In this document: positions 50,412 to 62,335 of the stretch, one piece after another | Layout: each line of letters begins with the position of its first letter | How positions within the stretch are numbered: position 1 is the first letter of the stretch | NCBI GenBank assembly: GCA_036877525.1 | Contig: JAZGTH010000062.1 | Span: 7,310,501 to 7,374,500 of the forward strand | Direction of reading: 5' to 3' | From: Chromobotia macracanthus | Lineage: Eukaryota; Chordata; Actinopteri; Cypriniformes; Botiidae | Length of the DNA: 64,000 bases | The notes under the pieces: generated by a model | Told to the model about the DNA's origin: nothing | What the model saw: the letters and a program-made list of their open reading frames with translations, nothing else | The model's database searches: none | Translations under genes and position numbers: made by a program

Positions 50412-50677
50412 TACCAATCAAAAGCTTGGACACACTTATTCTTTTTTATAAATATTTCTCACCTTTTATAATAATAGTAAAGGCTTTAAACTATATGACA
50501 TCATAAATAGAAGTATTACTGTTTTTAGTGGCCAGAACATGTAAATTGTTTTATATTTGTCTAGATTGCAGGTCTGCACAACCTTCAAAACTAATTTCAA
50601 GTTTAATTCTTTAGATCAAAAGGTTTTATAAGATTATGACTAATATAATTTCAAGCATGCCAAATTTTTGACTGGTA
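50412..50677. mobile_element. Tc1/mariner-type MITE
   Basis: Inverted ends TACCAATCAAAAGCTTGGAC and CCAAATTTTTGACTGGTA are bordered by TA, the Tc1/mariner target duplication. There is no transposase. Confidence 0.8.
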
Positions 50678-51881
50678 ATAAGTTCATGTCCAAGCCCCTC
50701 TACCGGTCCTCTGCTCGTCTTCAGTTTCCCTGCCAATCTCCAATTCACTCCACTACATGAATATTCCTTTTTTTTGCCGTGTTGCATCCCGACCAGCTAG
50801 AATTCAGAAAAGTAAGCTATCATTAAGATTGAGGTATTCTTTATACCACGCCTCATCTATATCCTATCAAAACATGTTTTGGTTTGGTTGTTGTGTGTCT
50901 GTAATACTATTGGTCTATTATGTCATTTGTCTAATATTGATTTTGAATTATCAAATCAATTAAAACATGAATTTTTAAAACATTTACAATAGTTCTGCAG
51001 CTCTAAGTGGGAGGCAGACAGGCAGGCCTAAATTAGCTGCAGGACAGTGTTTGTAGCAATCCCATTATTATACGCTCACTCTGTGCCAGACAATGTCTGA
51101 GATACAGTAAGACAGTTTTGAACATGCATTTGTCTTTGTTTTAATCTTTAGAGCCTTTCTCCTGTTCCACACCTTTATTTATTATTTTTCCCTCCTTCTC
51201 CTCCTTTGCATATTTCCCTCTGTGCTGGTAACATTATAGGATGTTTGCCTGGGCTGAAAACCATGCATGCATAAGTGTCTGACCACAAAGCCTTTTTATT
51301 TTCTCATTGCTCTTGTGAAATTACACGACATCTGACCCAAAAGCCTGCACATACCAAACCAAATAGCAGAGGATTTGCGTCTCAAAAGTGATGTTTTTGA
51401 TGACCACAAATGTAAATATTAAGTTGTGGTTATATATATTGTTTATTAATATTGTTTTTTTTTTTACAAAGATTATACTTTTTAATTCAATACTTACATA
51501 TTAAGAAATGCCTACATTGTTAAAAGTATTGCTTTTATATTGTAACATTTTTTCATAGCTATCTTTAAAGAACAGTTCAAGTGTTTAAATGTTTAACTGT
51601 GCCAGGATGTTGTCTTGTTTAAATACATTTGAATGTGTACATAAGACCTTAATGGAGTGAGATGTCGTGCCTTTGTGCACGTACCCAAACTCTCCTTATG
51701 TCCGGTCTAGGTTGTTAATAAAATAATAAATAATAATAAAATATATATCAAATGTCGGCTAAGCAACAGAAAAACTTCGCCCTTGTGCTTTGATAGAGAA
51801 CAAGCGGATCTCATCACATCTCATGCAGACTACTGTACCTTAGAAAGTTCGTATCAATGATATCGATAAAACTTTATTGTG

Positions 51882-51884
<3 letters not shown>

Positions 51885-51973
<89 letters not shown>
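51885..51973. repeat. TA dinucleotide microsatellite
   Basis: About 44 uninterrupted TA units lie in the lnp1-tmem45a gap. Assembly length may be unreliable. Confidence 0.97.
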
Positions 51974-51976
<3 letters not shown>

Positions 51977-52139
51977 AAGGTTTTAAAATGCAATAACAGC
52001 AATGGTTGGAACAACAATCAAACTGTTACCTTTTAAATCACTGAGTTGAATTTACGTTTACCTTGTTGCAAACAACCACACAGAAAACTGCACACGTGGA
52101 AGAGACAACTACTCTTGAGTGACAGGTAAATTAACCAAT

Positions 52140-52490
52140 CAAATTTGAAAATAATGACGTCTGCTCGCCCCCACGAACGAATCGTTTATTACTGGATCCT
52201 CCCCGAGTGGGAGGGTCCAGTCATAAAACTCCGTGAAAAGATAAGCCCCCTAAATCTGGCGGAAGAACCGCTGGAAAAGTTCAACAAGTTAATGTGAGTC
52301 TCAGAGGGAGACAAAGGTCTGGTCAAAATGATCAAAAAGACACAAATTGTTTCGCATTCGGAGTCGTTTGAGCATCCGTGAGCAAATGTGATGAAATGCT
52401 CTAGCATCAAACGCAGACATTGGAAGAAAACCATCAAGTTTGAGATTTTTTCCTTCCAGGAATACACAAATTATTTGGTCAGTCTCCAAG
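52140..52490 (+). promoter_or_regulatory. tmem45a: Probable tmem45a promoter and non-coding first exon
   Basis: This GC-richer island contains a CRE-like half site (ATGACGTC, near 52155) and ends at a consensus donor, TCCAAG|GTAAGA (52490/52491). The tmem45a start codon lies 16 nt inside an exon whose acceptor (TTTTCAG) is at 54878, so an upstream non-coding exon is required. This is the best candidate between lnp1 and the coding exons. The transcription start is not determined. Confidence 0.45.
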
Positions 52491-53239
52491 GTAAGATATC
52501 CACTATGCTGTCACCGACCATTTATCTGAATGCAAGTTATTATTTCCGCTTTTATATCTCAACATCTGAAATAACGGACCTTGGTGGCCGTTAATGTATT
52601 ATATACTAAATTATGTAATCATATTTACAATTATATTAAGGACGCAGTAAATAAAGAAAGAACTAATTCCCATGATATTCCGCATATGTTCAGTCTTTGT
52701 TGACGTTGGGAAAATCGTTAAGAAAAACGCCTTACGTCTTGAGAAAAGCCCAAATGAAACGTGAATCGGTAGACATTTACCTAATAAACAAAATATGTGA
52801 AGACAATAAACTCGAGATGTTTATATTGTTTGCTACAGTTATCACAGGCTATTGCATTGTTTTTAGAATATTAAATATATATTTATATATATTTAGTCAT
52901 TTCGTAGTAAAATATACATTAGATTTGAAACATACAATTCTGATACGTATGTAGTCCAATGCATGATTACATCAAGACAAAGAGTGTATTTGTTTTGGTG
53001 TACAACTCTAAATGTTGATCTTACTTACTGCTCACGTTTAGCAATGTTGTAAATTAGGATGGGGGCCCTTCATTTAAGAGCTTTGTCTCCATGGTGACGG
53101 CAGAGCATCCTGAAGGGTGTTCAGACCACTGAAAGGCTGACTTGATCAAAGCTGCACCACAGATGCTAATCATTGCCTTGATTTACATGCCATACAAGAG
53201 CAGTATAATAAAACATGTTTGTTAGACATTAGAAACATT

Positions 53240-53493
53240 GTTACCGCTTTACAATATGGTTCCATTTGTTAACATTAGTTAACTACCTAAGCTAACATGA
53301 ACTATCACTTAACAATACATATACATCATTTGTTAATCGTAGTTATTAATATTAATAATCTTAGAAAATAAAAAGAAAGCTTTAAAATCAATAGTTGCAC
53401 AGCAAATTAACATGACCAAAAAGTGAACAATTGTGTTTGTTAACTAAGGCATTAACAAATGTTAATAAATGGAACCTAATTGTAAAGTGTTAC
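53240..53493. mobile_element. MITE with GTTCCATTTGTTAACATTAG ends
   Basis: The ends are long inverted repeats (CTTTACAATATGGTTCCATT on the left, AATGGAACCTAATTGTAAAG on the right), and the AT-rich interior is full of GTTAAC words. The family is very common in cyprinid genomes. Confidence 0.8.
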
Positions 53494-54030
53494 TCAAATA
53501 TTTGATCAAAATGAGCAAAAATAAGCAAGTTTTGTAGTTTGCTTTTCACTTTTCCACGCTTTAGATTTTTCTTCATGTTAAAGGAATACATTACTCAAAA
53601 AAGTAAATGTTGTCATCATTTACTCCTGTTAGTTTTGCCAACCTAGAAATACACCAGATTTTAATAACCTGATAGTATCTGTAGTTTGAATTTTAGCTTC
53701 TTTCTGAAAGCAGTTGTAAGCAGAAGGAGCTGTTTATCTGAAAGGCTATAGTTTCAAGGACACACTAATTAAACGTGCATCTGGTTATGGCAGTAATGAC
53801 TGCCTTCCTATTGAATGGGAAATTTAGTTACAAGACCTAAATGACACTGATGCGCAGTACTGATCCAACTTTTGATAAAATATTATTCAGAAATCAACCA
53901 CTACAAGAGAAAATGGACAGCAAAATAACTTCATTATGTTGTTCCCCTAAATATTGCTTATGTAACTGTGTTTGACTGACTGAAAGAACAAAAGGATGCT
54001 TGTATGTATTTTTATTCTGATGTTATTTAA

Positions 54031-54317
54031 TTAAAGGGATAGTTCAACCAAAAATAAAAATTCTGTCATTTGCCCCCCCTCATGTGATCCTTAACCTGTA
54101 TGACATTCTGAGGAACACAAAACAAAATATTTTGAAATACATTGGTAACCAAACAACAGTGGTACCATTTGATTTCCATTGTATGCACACAAAACCACTG
54201 AGACATTTCTCAAAATATCATCTTTTGTGTTCCACAGACGAAAAAAGTCATACAGGATTGACATGAATGTAAGTAAATGATGGAAAAACAATAAATTATA
54301 TGTGAACTATCCTTTAA
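54031..54317. mobile_element. MITE of the GGATAGTTCACCCA family
   Basis: TTAAAGGGATAGTTCA and TGAACTATCCTTTAA form near-perfect terminal inverted repeats. The interior matches the copy at 9036-9310. It lies in the presumed tmem45a 5' intron. Confidence 0.85.
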
Positions 54318-54893
54318 ACTGAAAATGAACTAATTAAAAGTTCACCATTTTATGTGGATGTTAAATGTTTAAGAAAATGTCTGCTTTTAGATTGCAGGTT
54401 CATTCTTATTTAGTGCATTCAGTTTATAATGCAGTTTTTCTGATTTGTCTCAGTTTTGCATTGATTTTCAGTAGCTCTTACTTTGTTTTGTATGCTATTT
54501 TTGTGTGCTGTTTAAAATAGCAGTGTGAGGTGCTCTCCCGGACCCTCATTAAACCGGCTGAGGGCTCTAAGCACTTTCCTGTGTCTCTTGATTTGTTTTT
54601 ATGACATTTTTCTTTTCCCCAGTCCATGGCTGTGCGTGTGTATATAATCATTTGCTTGTTCAGTAGGGCAATTAAATGTTTGGAAAGTACCGGCCTGTAT
54701 TTGGATTTCTGGCACTTTAAGGCTCCACCCAGTTTTCTCTGTGTCTGCCACACTTTTACCCCCACTTATCTTTTATTTTTAACAACAATTTGTAAACCAT
54801 ATTAAGGGGCACATTTTGAGACATAATTATTATTACTATGAGGCATTTTTTAAACAAAATTGTTCATTTAATTTTCAGGACATTTAGGAAATC

Positions 54894-56662
54894 ATGGGAA
54901 GTTTTAAAGGCCATGCATTACCTGGGAGTTTCTTCCTGATCACTGGTTTGTGGTGGGCTGGAAAGCAGTCGTTTTTATACACTACCCGCCGGAACAAAAG
55001 TGCTGGTGCAGGACGGCTTGCAACTCGGGCTACCCTACGGCGCATAGAAATCATAGAGGGAGCAGTTATTTTGTCATTTTCTATTATTGGTAAGCTGCTG
55101 TCATACCTTTATTATTACAAAACTAAATTTCCTAACACACTTTAAGGTTCTTCAACTCTGTTTTTATCAATATTTTTTGCCTTATAGGGTTCTCAACTTC
55201 ATGACTGCATGGTTCTTTAGGGGTTAAATTTTTTTTGATGTTACATTATAAATTCATGAGATCAGCATGTTAAGATCATAGATTCTTTGTTTGTTTTTCT
55301 ATGTTCTAGTACAACTTAAAAATGTACAAAGAAGTAAATAGGTCGTATTTAAGATGCCTTTCTTAGGCTGTAAATCACTTTTTATTTTGTTATTAGCAGC
55401 TTTTATTTTATTAATTGTAAAGGCAGCTTTTGTATCTGTTGAGTCTTCTTCTAATATTTACACAGGCATGCTTGCTGAGCAGCTTTTAGCAGGTGGGCCA
55501 AAGTTTCAACTCTACAATTCTTCCACTCAACACTGGGAGCAGCTGATGAACTGGCAGCACACCACCATGTATCTCTTCTTTGCTATCGCAGGGGCCATAT
55601 CTCTCACTGTCCACAGCACAGATGTTGCCCCACTGGCATTAGACCGCATGCTGCTGGGTCTTGCTTTCTTTAATGAGGGTAAAATCTTGGTCAATCTCTC
55701 CCTCTAAATATACATATATATATAGTACAGTGAGTGTTCCTGTAGCTCATTTGGTGGAGCATTGCGTTAGCAGCACAAAGGTTGTGGGTTCAATTCCCAG
55801 GGAACACATGTACTGATAAACTGTATGCTTTGTGAACTGTTTACATAATTAAAAGATTATAATAGAGCTTAATTTATACAGATTATCAAGTACGTGTCAT
55901 AAAAATGTGCTTTTTGCAGGATTTCTGTTTCTTTACCATCTCCATGGCAGAGACATGCTTGATGTCCTTGTTCATACCCTTCTCCTCTATGCCATCTTTG
56001 GACAAGCTCTTATCTGCTTTCTGGAGGTTTTCCACAGGGGAAATATCCTACTAGAATTGCTGAGAGCCACTCTCACAATACTGCAGGGCAGCTGGTTTTG
56101 GCAGGTCAGCGTGTGTGTCTGCGTGTGTTCAAGTGCATACAAAACAAGTGCAAACCAATATCCTGATATCAGCTCTTGTTTAAATGCATTTTTGCAAAAA
56201 TCTTTGTTTTTTTAGATTGGTTTCGTGCTATATCCACCCAGCCTGGTGAAATGGGATTTGACAGACCATGAAAATGCAACATTTGTAACCTTATGCTATT
56301 GTTGGCATCTGGCATTTGCCTTGCTCATTGCTGCTGTAGTGTACTGGTCTGTTCTCTGGTGAGTACACATATTCTACCCACTGTCATACAAAACCATCCA
56401 GGCATAATGGAAGGATAAAAATTCAGTTCAGTTCACATAATAGTTACGCTTCCTACCTAAGTTTAGGAAACAACTTTTGTTTTGGTGTCTCTATATCATA
56501 CTGTCTCAGGTTCAGAAAAGCATCTCATAGTAGGTTCAGATGAATAATCATTGTTCTTTCACCAGTGGTGTCCGTTTCAAACTAAGGAGAAGGCCGCCCA
56601 TGGAAATGGGACTCTTGAAACCAAGGGAGAAAGAAGTGGAGTCTGAAGATGATATGTTATAA
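54894..56662 (+). CDS. tmem45a: Transmembrane protein 45A
   Basis: Five coding exons (54894-55089, 55466-55678, 55920-56104, 56216-56358, 56566-56662) join in phase to 277 aa; human TMEM45B has 275. The start MGSFKGHALPGSFFLITGLW is the hallmark of the TMEM45 (DUF716) family. Later signatures are LMNWQHTTMYLFFA, HGRDMLDVLVH, LLELLRATLTILQGSWFWQ, IGFVLYPPS, WDLTDHEN and CYCWHLAFALL. About seven hydrophobic segments predict a multi-pass membrane protein. The GRxMLDxxVH and WDxxDHEN blocks and the acidic C-terminus ending ESEDDML favour TMEM45A over 45B. The protein is reported in secretory-pathway membranes with unclear function. A tRNA-type SINE sits in intron 2. Confidence 0.93.
55734..55830 (+). 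repeat. tRNA-derived SINE in tmem45a intron 2
   Basis: It has an RNA polymerase III A box (TAGCTCATTTGGTGGAG) and B box (GGTTGTGGGTTCAATTCC) in tRNA spacing, followed by a GAACACATGTACTG body. The anticodon-arm region does not fold as a functional tRNA. Relatives lie in opa1 introns. Confidence 0.8.
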
Positions 56663-57497
56663 GCATTGTTTACGCTTTAACCCACTTTTTTTCACAAATC
56701 TGCATCCATACAGATCTGGAGCTTCTTGATCACAGAGAAAATGTAGAGATAAAGTATTATAGTTAGAGTGGTATTGTTACTAAATACTAGGCCTGTCTAT
56801 ATTTCCTGAAGAGCAGCTGGGACAGAGTCTTGCCTACCAAGATCAGTTGCATCAAACTACAAGTGACCAATGCTCCAGGTGTAGTTACAGCTATATGTAC
56901 ATGAGATTTGCTGTTTTGTGTGGTCACTGTTTTATGTATTTTTTAACACTTCCATTCCATATTTCTGTGCCACATCTCAGGATCAACCTACCCTCTCTTA
57001 AAAATTCATTAACACTTGACTTGTTTCTTAATTTCTGTTTGAATTAAGCCATTTAAAGGGTGTATGTATTGTTTTGTGGTCTTGAATATTTTTATTTAAT
57101 GCAATACACTTTTGCATTGTGTTTCTTCGACTTACAAATCTATGTACATTTGTACATTTAATTTGTTTTCACTCAACAATTGATCACATTTTTATTCCGC
57201 ATTTTCATTTTAGTGGTACTATATGATCTACATATTCAAGTATAACAGTTTAATGCACCCAAGATTTTCAAGTTTGTAAGACTCCTCAGTCATCAAATGA
57301 ATATTTTCTTGACAGCCATTATAATTTTTCATAGTCTGCTGTTTTCATTAATGCCATAACATTCTTTGGTTTTATCCGAACCAAGTCTGTTTTAGGATTG
57401 TCCATTGTATGAAATTTACATTTATTAACATTTATTTATTGCTTTAATTTGTTTTAAACTGATGATGAATATATTTCAGAGAACCTTCTACATTTTT

Positions 57498-57503
57498 AAT
57501 AAA
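57498..57503 (+). terminator. tmem45a: Poly(A) signal of tmem45a
   Basis: AATAAA lies about 840 nt after the tmem45a stop and about 330 nt before the next start codon, with a GT-rich stretch shortly after it (near 57525-57550). Confidence 0.6.
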
Positions 57504-57834
57504 AAGATTTCTTTAAGTTTATAATGTGCAGTGTTCTTTGGCTATTGTGTATTTCTAGCATGAAACTTTCTAAGTATATTTTGACAGAATATGTGTGATG
57601 TTGGCACAGGCCTTTTCCGTATTAAGCTATTCGGGTGAACCTTTGAAGCACCGCTAGGTGGCGTGCTGGATCAACAGGTGCTTGTAATGTTCTTTTAAAG
57701 GAAGCTCAGAAGGTGAAGGTATCTGAGTGATGTCAAACGACTGCCAGCTGGACGATGACACAGTGCAATTGTACAGATTTGCAGAGATTTAGAGTTAATA
57801 GATAGATCTAATAAAGGAACCCGATTATAAAATT

Positions 57835-59852
57835 ATGGATAAACTAAGAGCTGTTCTGGGTGGTCGGGATGGAAACAATGACAACCCGAATATACTGCAG
57901 GTAAATTGAGTTTACTTAGTTGCCATTTTTTGTACTTTTATTTTTTTAATTGATAAACACAAATATATAAACAATTTTATACCTGTATAATTATATTTCA
58001 ACTTCAAAACCGACTTAAAACGTATAAGTCACGGTTGTCGCGTCACTCCAGGCGGCGAATGAAGCGTCTACGCTGGGATGGGGAACTCGTGTGAAGGGAT
58101 TCATCGCCTGTATGGTGATCGGAGTGGTGTGCTCCATTCTGGTCAGTGATTTGAACTTTTAATAAAGTTATTAAAGTAATGCTAGTTAAATAAAGTGATT
58201 TCTGACGCCTATTGAACAGGGATTAGCAATTGTATTTGAAAGCATATGTTTAAAAGAGCTGTATCACCGGTTTGACCTGCTTTCAGGAATGTCAGAAAAA
58301 GTACGAACATTGCTAAGCCAAATGGCTATTAAAGTAAAGAGACTACGAGAGGAGCTTGATATTATTTTGTTCAACTTATTAATATTCACAAAATATCGCA
58401 CTTTATAAATAACCTTTATCGTTTCATATCTTAGGGGGTGTGTTGCCTGTTTATTCCAAGAATTGGTATCATTCTCTTCATTGTTTTTTACACATTCGGA
58501 AACATATGCTCGTTAACAAGGTAAATCAATAAGCCTATAAAACTTTTAATATGTATTGTTTTTGTTAAATGACGCTATTTTTCAATCTGAATCCACCGAC
58601 AGCACCATGTTTTTGATGGGGCCAGTCAAACAGCTGAAACGGATGTGTGACAAGACCAGAGCCTTTGCTACAGTTGTTATGATAGTGAGTTATTGCTTGA
58701 CTGTCACACAAATCCAATAAAACAGAAATACAACACTTAAGATGTTTATTCCTACCCAACATTTGCACAACATGCTTATATCAAAAGAAATCTATATTGT
58801 ATTTAACTTTGTAAAAGAATTAATGCCATACTTTAAAAATCTAAAACACAATTACACTCTTTAAAAAAGGTGCTTTGCGATGCCATAAAAGAATAATTTT
58901 GGCTGTATTGTTCCATAAAGAACCTCCTGTTTCACAAAGGGTTCTTTGTAGTAGAAAAGGGTTCTTTAGACTATAAAAAAAGTAAGAAAGACCTTTGACT
59001 GAATGGTTCCTTGGGGGAACCAAAATGGTTCTTCTATGGCATTGCAATAAAGATCTTAAGAACCTTTATTTTTTTAAGAGTATAAGTGGAATAATTTCAG
59101 TTATATATAGCCTTTAGTAATTGCACAAACTTTTTTTGACCCACATTTGTTACTTAAACCTTTTCTTTTATGCTTTATAGACATGTCTGGTTCTAACACT
59201 GTGTTCAGTGTTTTGGGTGAGTTGTGATCACTCATTGTACCACATATGCTGAATCTGATGAAGTATTGTTTTCAGCTTTTATTAACACTTGTCTGTACCA
59301 CAGTGGAAAATCTTTGCACTCACTTTACTGTTTGTCATTCTGCAAGCCCTCGCATTTGCTTGGTAAGCATTACAGTAAATATTACTAAGCACATTATTTA
59401 CTTCAGTATTATATTATTAAATACTCAGTGTCTAGTGTAAAACGTTGAGTAAACGTGTTTGAAATAAATGCATTTTTCTTTGTCATAGGTACGGACTGTC
59501 ATATATTCCATTCGCAAGGTTTGTTATGTTTCATGTTTTGAAAATCATTATTGACATAAATCTGTGTGCATAATGAATATAAATTCACATAACTCGTGTA
59601 CAAATGATGTCATACCAAGAAACAAATCAAACGTTATCCTGAACTTATCCTGATTAGATATTAACAGATTGTTGACTGTGTTCCAAGTTTTATTGAAATA
59701 CTTTTGCAGTAGGTTGATCTTATAAATGACATCAGTAATGTTGTAAGTCTGCTTTAGATTCTATATTAAGGCCTTTTCACTTTATATTTGATTCTCCCAG
59801 AGATGCCATCCTAAAGTTTTTCTCCATGCTGTGCTCTATGTGTGTGAAATGA
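57835..59852 (+). CDS. sft2d2: Vesicle transport protein SFT2D2 (SFT2 domain)
   Basis: Eight exons (57835-57900, 58052-58141, 58435-58520, 58603-58684, 59181-59216, 59304-59362, 59489-59518, 59801-59852) give 501 nt, 166 aa plus stop; human SFT2D2 has 160. Yeast Sft2 is a four-helix Golgi protein acting in retrograde endosome-to-Golgi fusion. Diagnostic blocks are RVKGFIACMVIGVVCSIL (helix 1), FYTFGNI (helix 2), STMFLMGPVKQLKRM, LTLCSVFWWK (helix 3) and WYGLSYIPFARDAI after helix 4. The start MDKL and the KGFIAC segment favour SFT2D2 over SFT2D1. The N-terminal linker and C-terminal tail (FFSMLCSMCVK) are the least conserved parts. All splice sites are GT/AG with matching phases. Confidence 0.94.
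58853..59084. mobile_element. MITE with TACACTCTTTAAAAAAGGT ends
   Basis: Inverted ends surround repeated GGTTCTTT/AAAGAACC words. It is inserted in sft2d2 intron 4, about 170 bp after the exon and about 100 bp before the next acceptor. Confidence 0.85.
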
Positions 59853-62335
59853 AGACCCATGTTTTTGGACTCTTATCACCCCAGGGACACTCTTCTCAAG
59901 AACTTGGTGGTTGGATTCCACAAATGATCAGAATAACACTATGAGACTTGTAATAGCTATTTGGACATTTTACAGTATCACAGTGTAGTCAAAGTAAAGC
60001 TCTAAACATAAGGCATAAGATTATCATTTAGTGAATGTGGTTCTAATATATATTTATATATGTAAAACCTATATAAAAAGTATCTAAAATTATATATATG
60101 ATTCTGTAAAATCTATATTTATAAACACATTTTTAGGGGCATGGAGTTGTACTATTATAAAATGTCATTATTATTGTATTAAATTAAAAACCTTGTAAAT
60201 AAACACTAGTTTTATCAGCAAACCTTTGTTTTTTGTAACTTGTTTTATGTCCAGTTATGGACATAAAACAAGATTATTTTTTAGGATTATTCAAGATTAA
60301 TTTTAATTTGATTGACATGTATTGACATGCTAAGTCACGTAAAACATGATAACATACATTATTTGTCAAGTAAAGTTATTAGTATTAAAACCACAATGAT
60401 GTATACATTTCTTACAGCATACCTTAAAAGGACCAAATAACAGGACCAATAAGACCTATTATTTTGAGGTCCTATTAGTTGGATGGAGTGAGGTGGCTCT
60501 CACTGTGTATGAAGAACCAGGAAGGATACGAACTTGGTGGTATAGGACTGGGGAAGACCTGTCATGTTAGCAATGGGTTGGGGTTACTGTACGGTTAAAC
60601 TATAGAATCATTTCAAGATGATCTGATTGGCAGTTCTTTAGATTTATTTTCATGGTACTGTCATTTTTGCACTTTCTTTTGCATTATTTTTTATTCATTT
60701 ACATTGAATTAAAATAGCTTGAAGAATTAATGCAAAATGTATAAAATGCTGTTTCAAAAACACCAACTGTCAGCTATAATTAAAAACTGAGAGGTTATTC
60801 TTTACTGTAGACCATCTCCCTGCTGGCATATGCTTGAGGCTGTCTTAAAATGAATGACCGTTCCTTGTGATGTGTCCTTTGTCTGTTTTCAAGAACCGGA
60901 GACAAGAGTTTGAACGATAAGGAAATTGATGTTTTTAATAGAATTCATATGGGTATACTGTACTGTGCTCAATGCTCAGGGTTGTGTGGTTAGCTCAGAG
61001 TACAAAGAGTAGACTGCACACTGTTATTATTTGTACAGGAATAAGAAGCTATATGCTGCCCTTTGAACATGAATAATGTACATGAATATATAACATATAA
61101 CTTTAAATATAATAGAACAGGCATATTTGTTAAAAGGAAATAAGGGATTTTTCAGGCTTGGAAATTTTCTTTAAAATGTTGATGCCCTTTATTAGGGTGA
61201 TCTTTGAATATTTGAAATCTGTTAATCAAAGGTCAAGAGATGTGTTAATATTTTTTGCATGAAGCCTTAGTTTGGGTTCCTCTCATTCTCTCTGCTTTTT
61301 TTGTCCAGTCTGACCCCCAATGTTTTCTCATCTTTAATAGGTGATCATTGTTTTGGTAAACTGAATACCGATTAAGGATTTTGTACTTAATTGCACATGT
61401 AATCTGGATTTGTATGTCTGGATTTGTATGATACATATTTGAAGTTATGTAATTGTACCCCTTTTTTCCCAATTTGAAAATGAGAGATTTTAGTTGTGGA
61501 TGAGACTCACAAGCTGAAAAAAACGGCAGCCACTGCAGCGCAAAACCCTCAAAAAGGTTACCTGAATGCATTAGGCTGTCTTTACTGTGCCGCATATATC
61601 TGAATGTTTCATAGTCACTGTCAGTCAGTTTGTGCGCTAATACTAAACTCTGCCCTGATATGTAGCTCACGACTGGTATCAGCTTGTATCTGACAACCTC
61701 CTCTCAGAAAAACCTGCAGGAAGTGTATTCCCTCCTTGCCTTTATCTAGCCCAGTTTGTTTTCCCCTGACACTGCTGATGATTTTGTTACCACCTATGCA
61801 GATGTACAAACTGACTTCTTTAGGTACAGCCAAGTGAACCTTTGCAGATTAATTGGCTGTGCACACATCAGCGAAATACCAAGTTTTTCTGCACTCTCAA
61901 ATGAGCATGCTTGATAATCTACAAGATTATTTAGAGTACAGAGATACTGAAGCACACTTTGAGTGTATCAGAGCATTCACTTGTGGTTTCATGACATACT
62001 TCACAGACCACCAAAGACCTTTAACAAACTGCTTCCATAAGCCAAAACAAAAAACATATTTTAAATACAATGGAATCGCATAATGATGACACTCATGAGA
62101 AATTGTTGTTGCTCAAGATTTTTTTCAAAAGGAAATTGTATTCTGAGTATGGAAACAAGTAACCATACCGTACAGGTTCTTCGAGTAATCTAGTCCCCTG
62201 ATCTAGAGCAGTTGATGTGGGTTCAGTATCACATCCTGTGTTTACTGCTGCATGTGCGTTTGAGTGCTACCGGCCGTGTAACTGCCAGCTCTGATTGGTG
62301 CCTTCCACTTTTGCAGGTTAGTTATAAGCATCGGG
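59853..62335. other. sft2d2 3' UTR and intergenic DNA
   Basis: After the 3' UTR I see no gene. Minus-strand open frames of 141 and 70 codons at 61245-61833 lack recognisable motifs or good splice context. Before the next gene there is an inverted CCAAT box (ATTGG, 62294-62298). Confidence 0.55.
60198..60203 (+). terminator. sft2d2: Poly(A) signal of sft2d2
   Basis: AATAAA lies about 345 nt after the stop codon, followed by a T/G-rich run (TTTGTTTTTTGT) of the kind that promotes cleavage. Confidence 0.6.

Larger units (their letters stand above)
49204..52139. other. lnp1-tmem45a gap
   Basis: The rest of lnp1 must lie here if exon 3 is spliced onwards, because tmem45a probably begins near 52.2 kb. 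A GC-richer block at 49440-49640 has open frames and a plausible acceptor (GTGCCAG at about 49473), but no frame supplies the missing RING residues. A Tc1-type MITE (50412-50677) and a long TA microsatellite fill much of the remainder. Confidence 0.5.
52491..54877 (+). other. Presumed 5' UTR intron of tmem45a
   Basis: The interval is non-coding. It contains two MITEs (53240-53493 and 54031-54317). The remainder is AT-rich with no exon-like reading. Confidence 0.45.

Noticed and set aside
55735..55806. Possible functional tRNA gene
   Set aside because: A and B boxes are present, but the arms do not fold and the family is dispersed with a common tail, so it is a SINE.
61245..61833. Minus-strand open frames of 141 and 70 codons after sft2d2
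   Set aside because: No family motif, no splice context and no promoter. Frames of this length are expected by chance.
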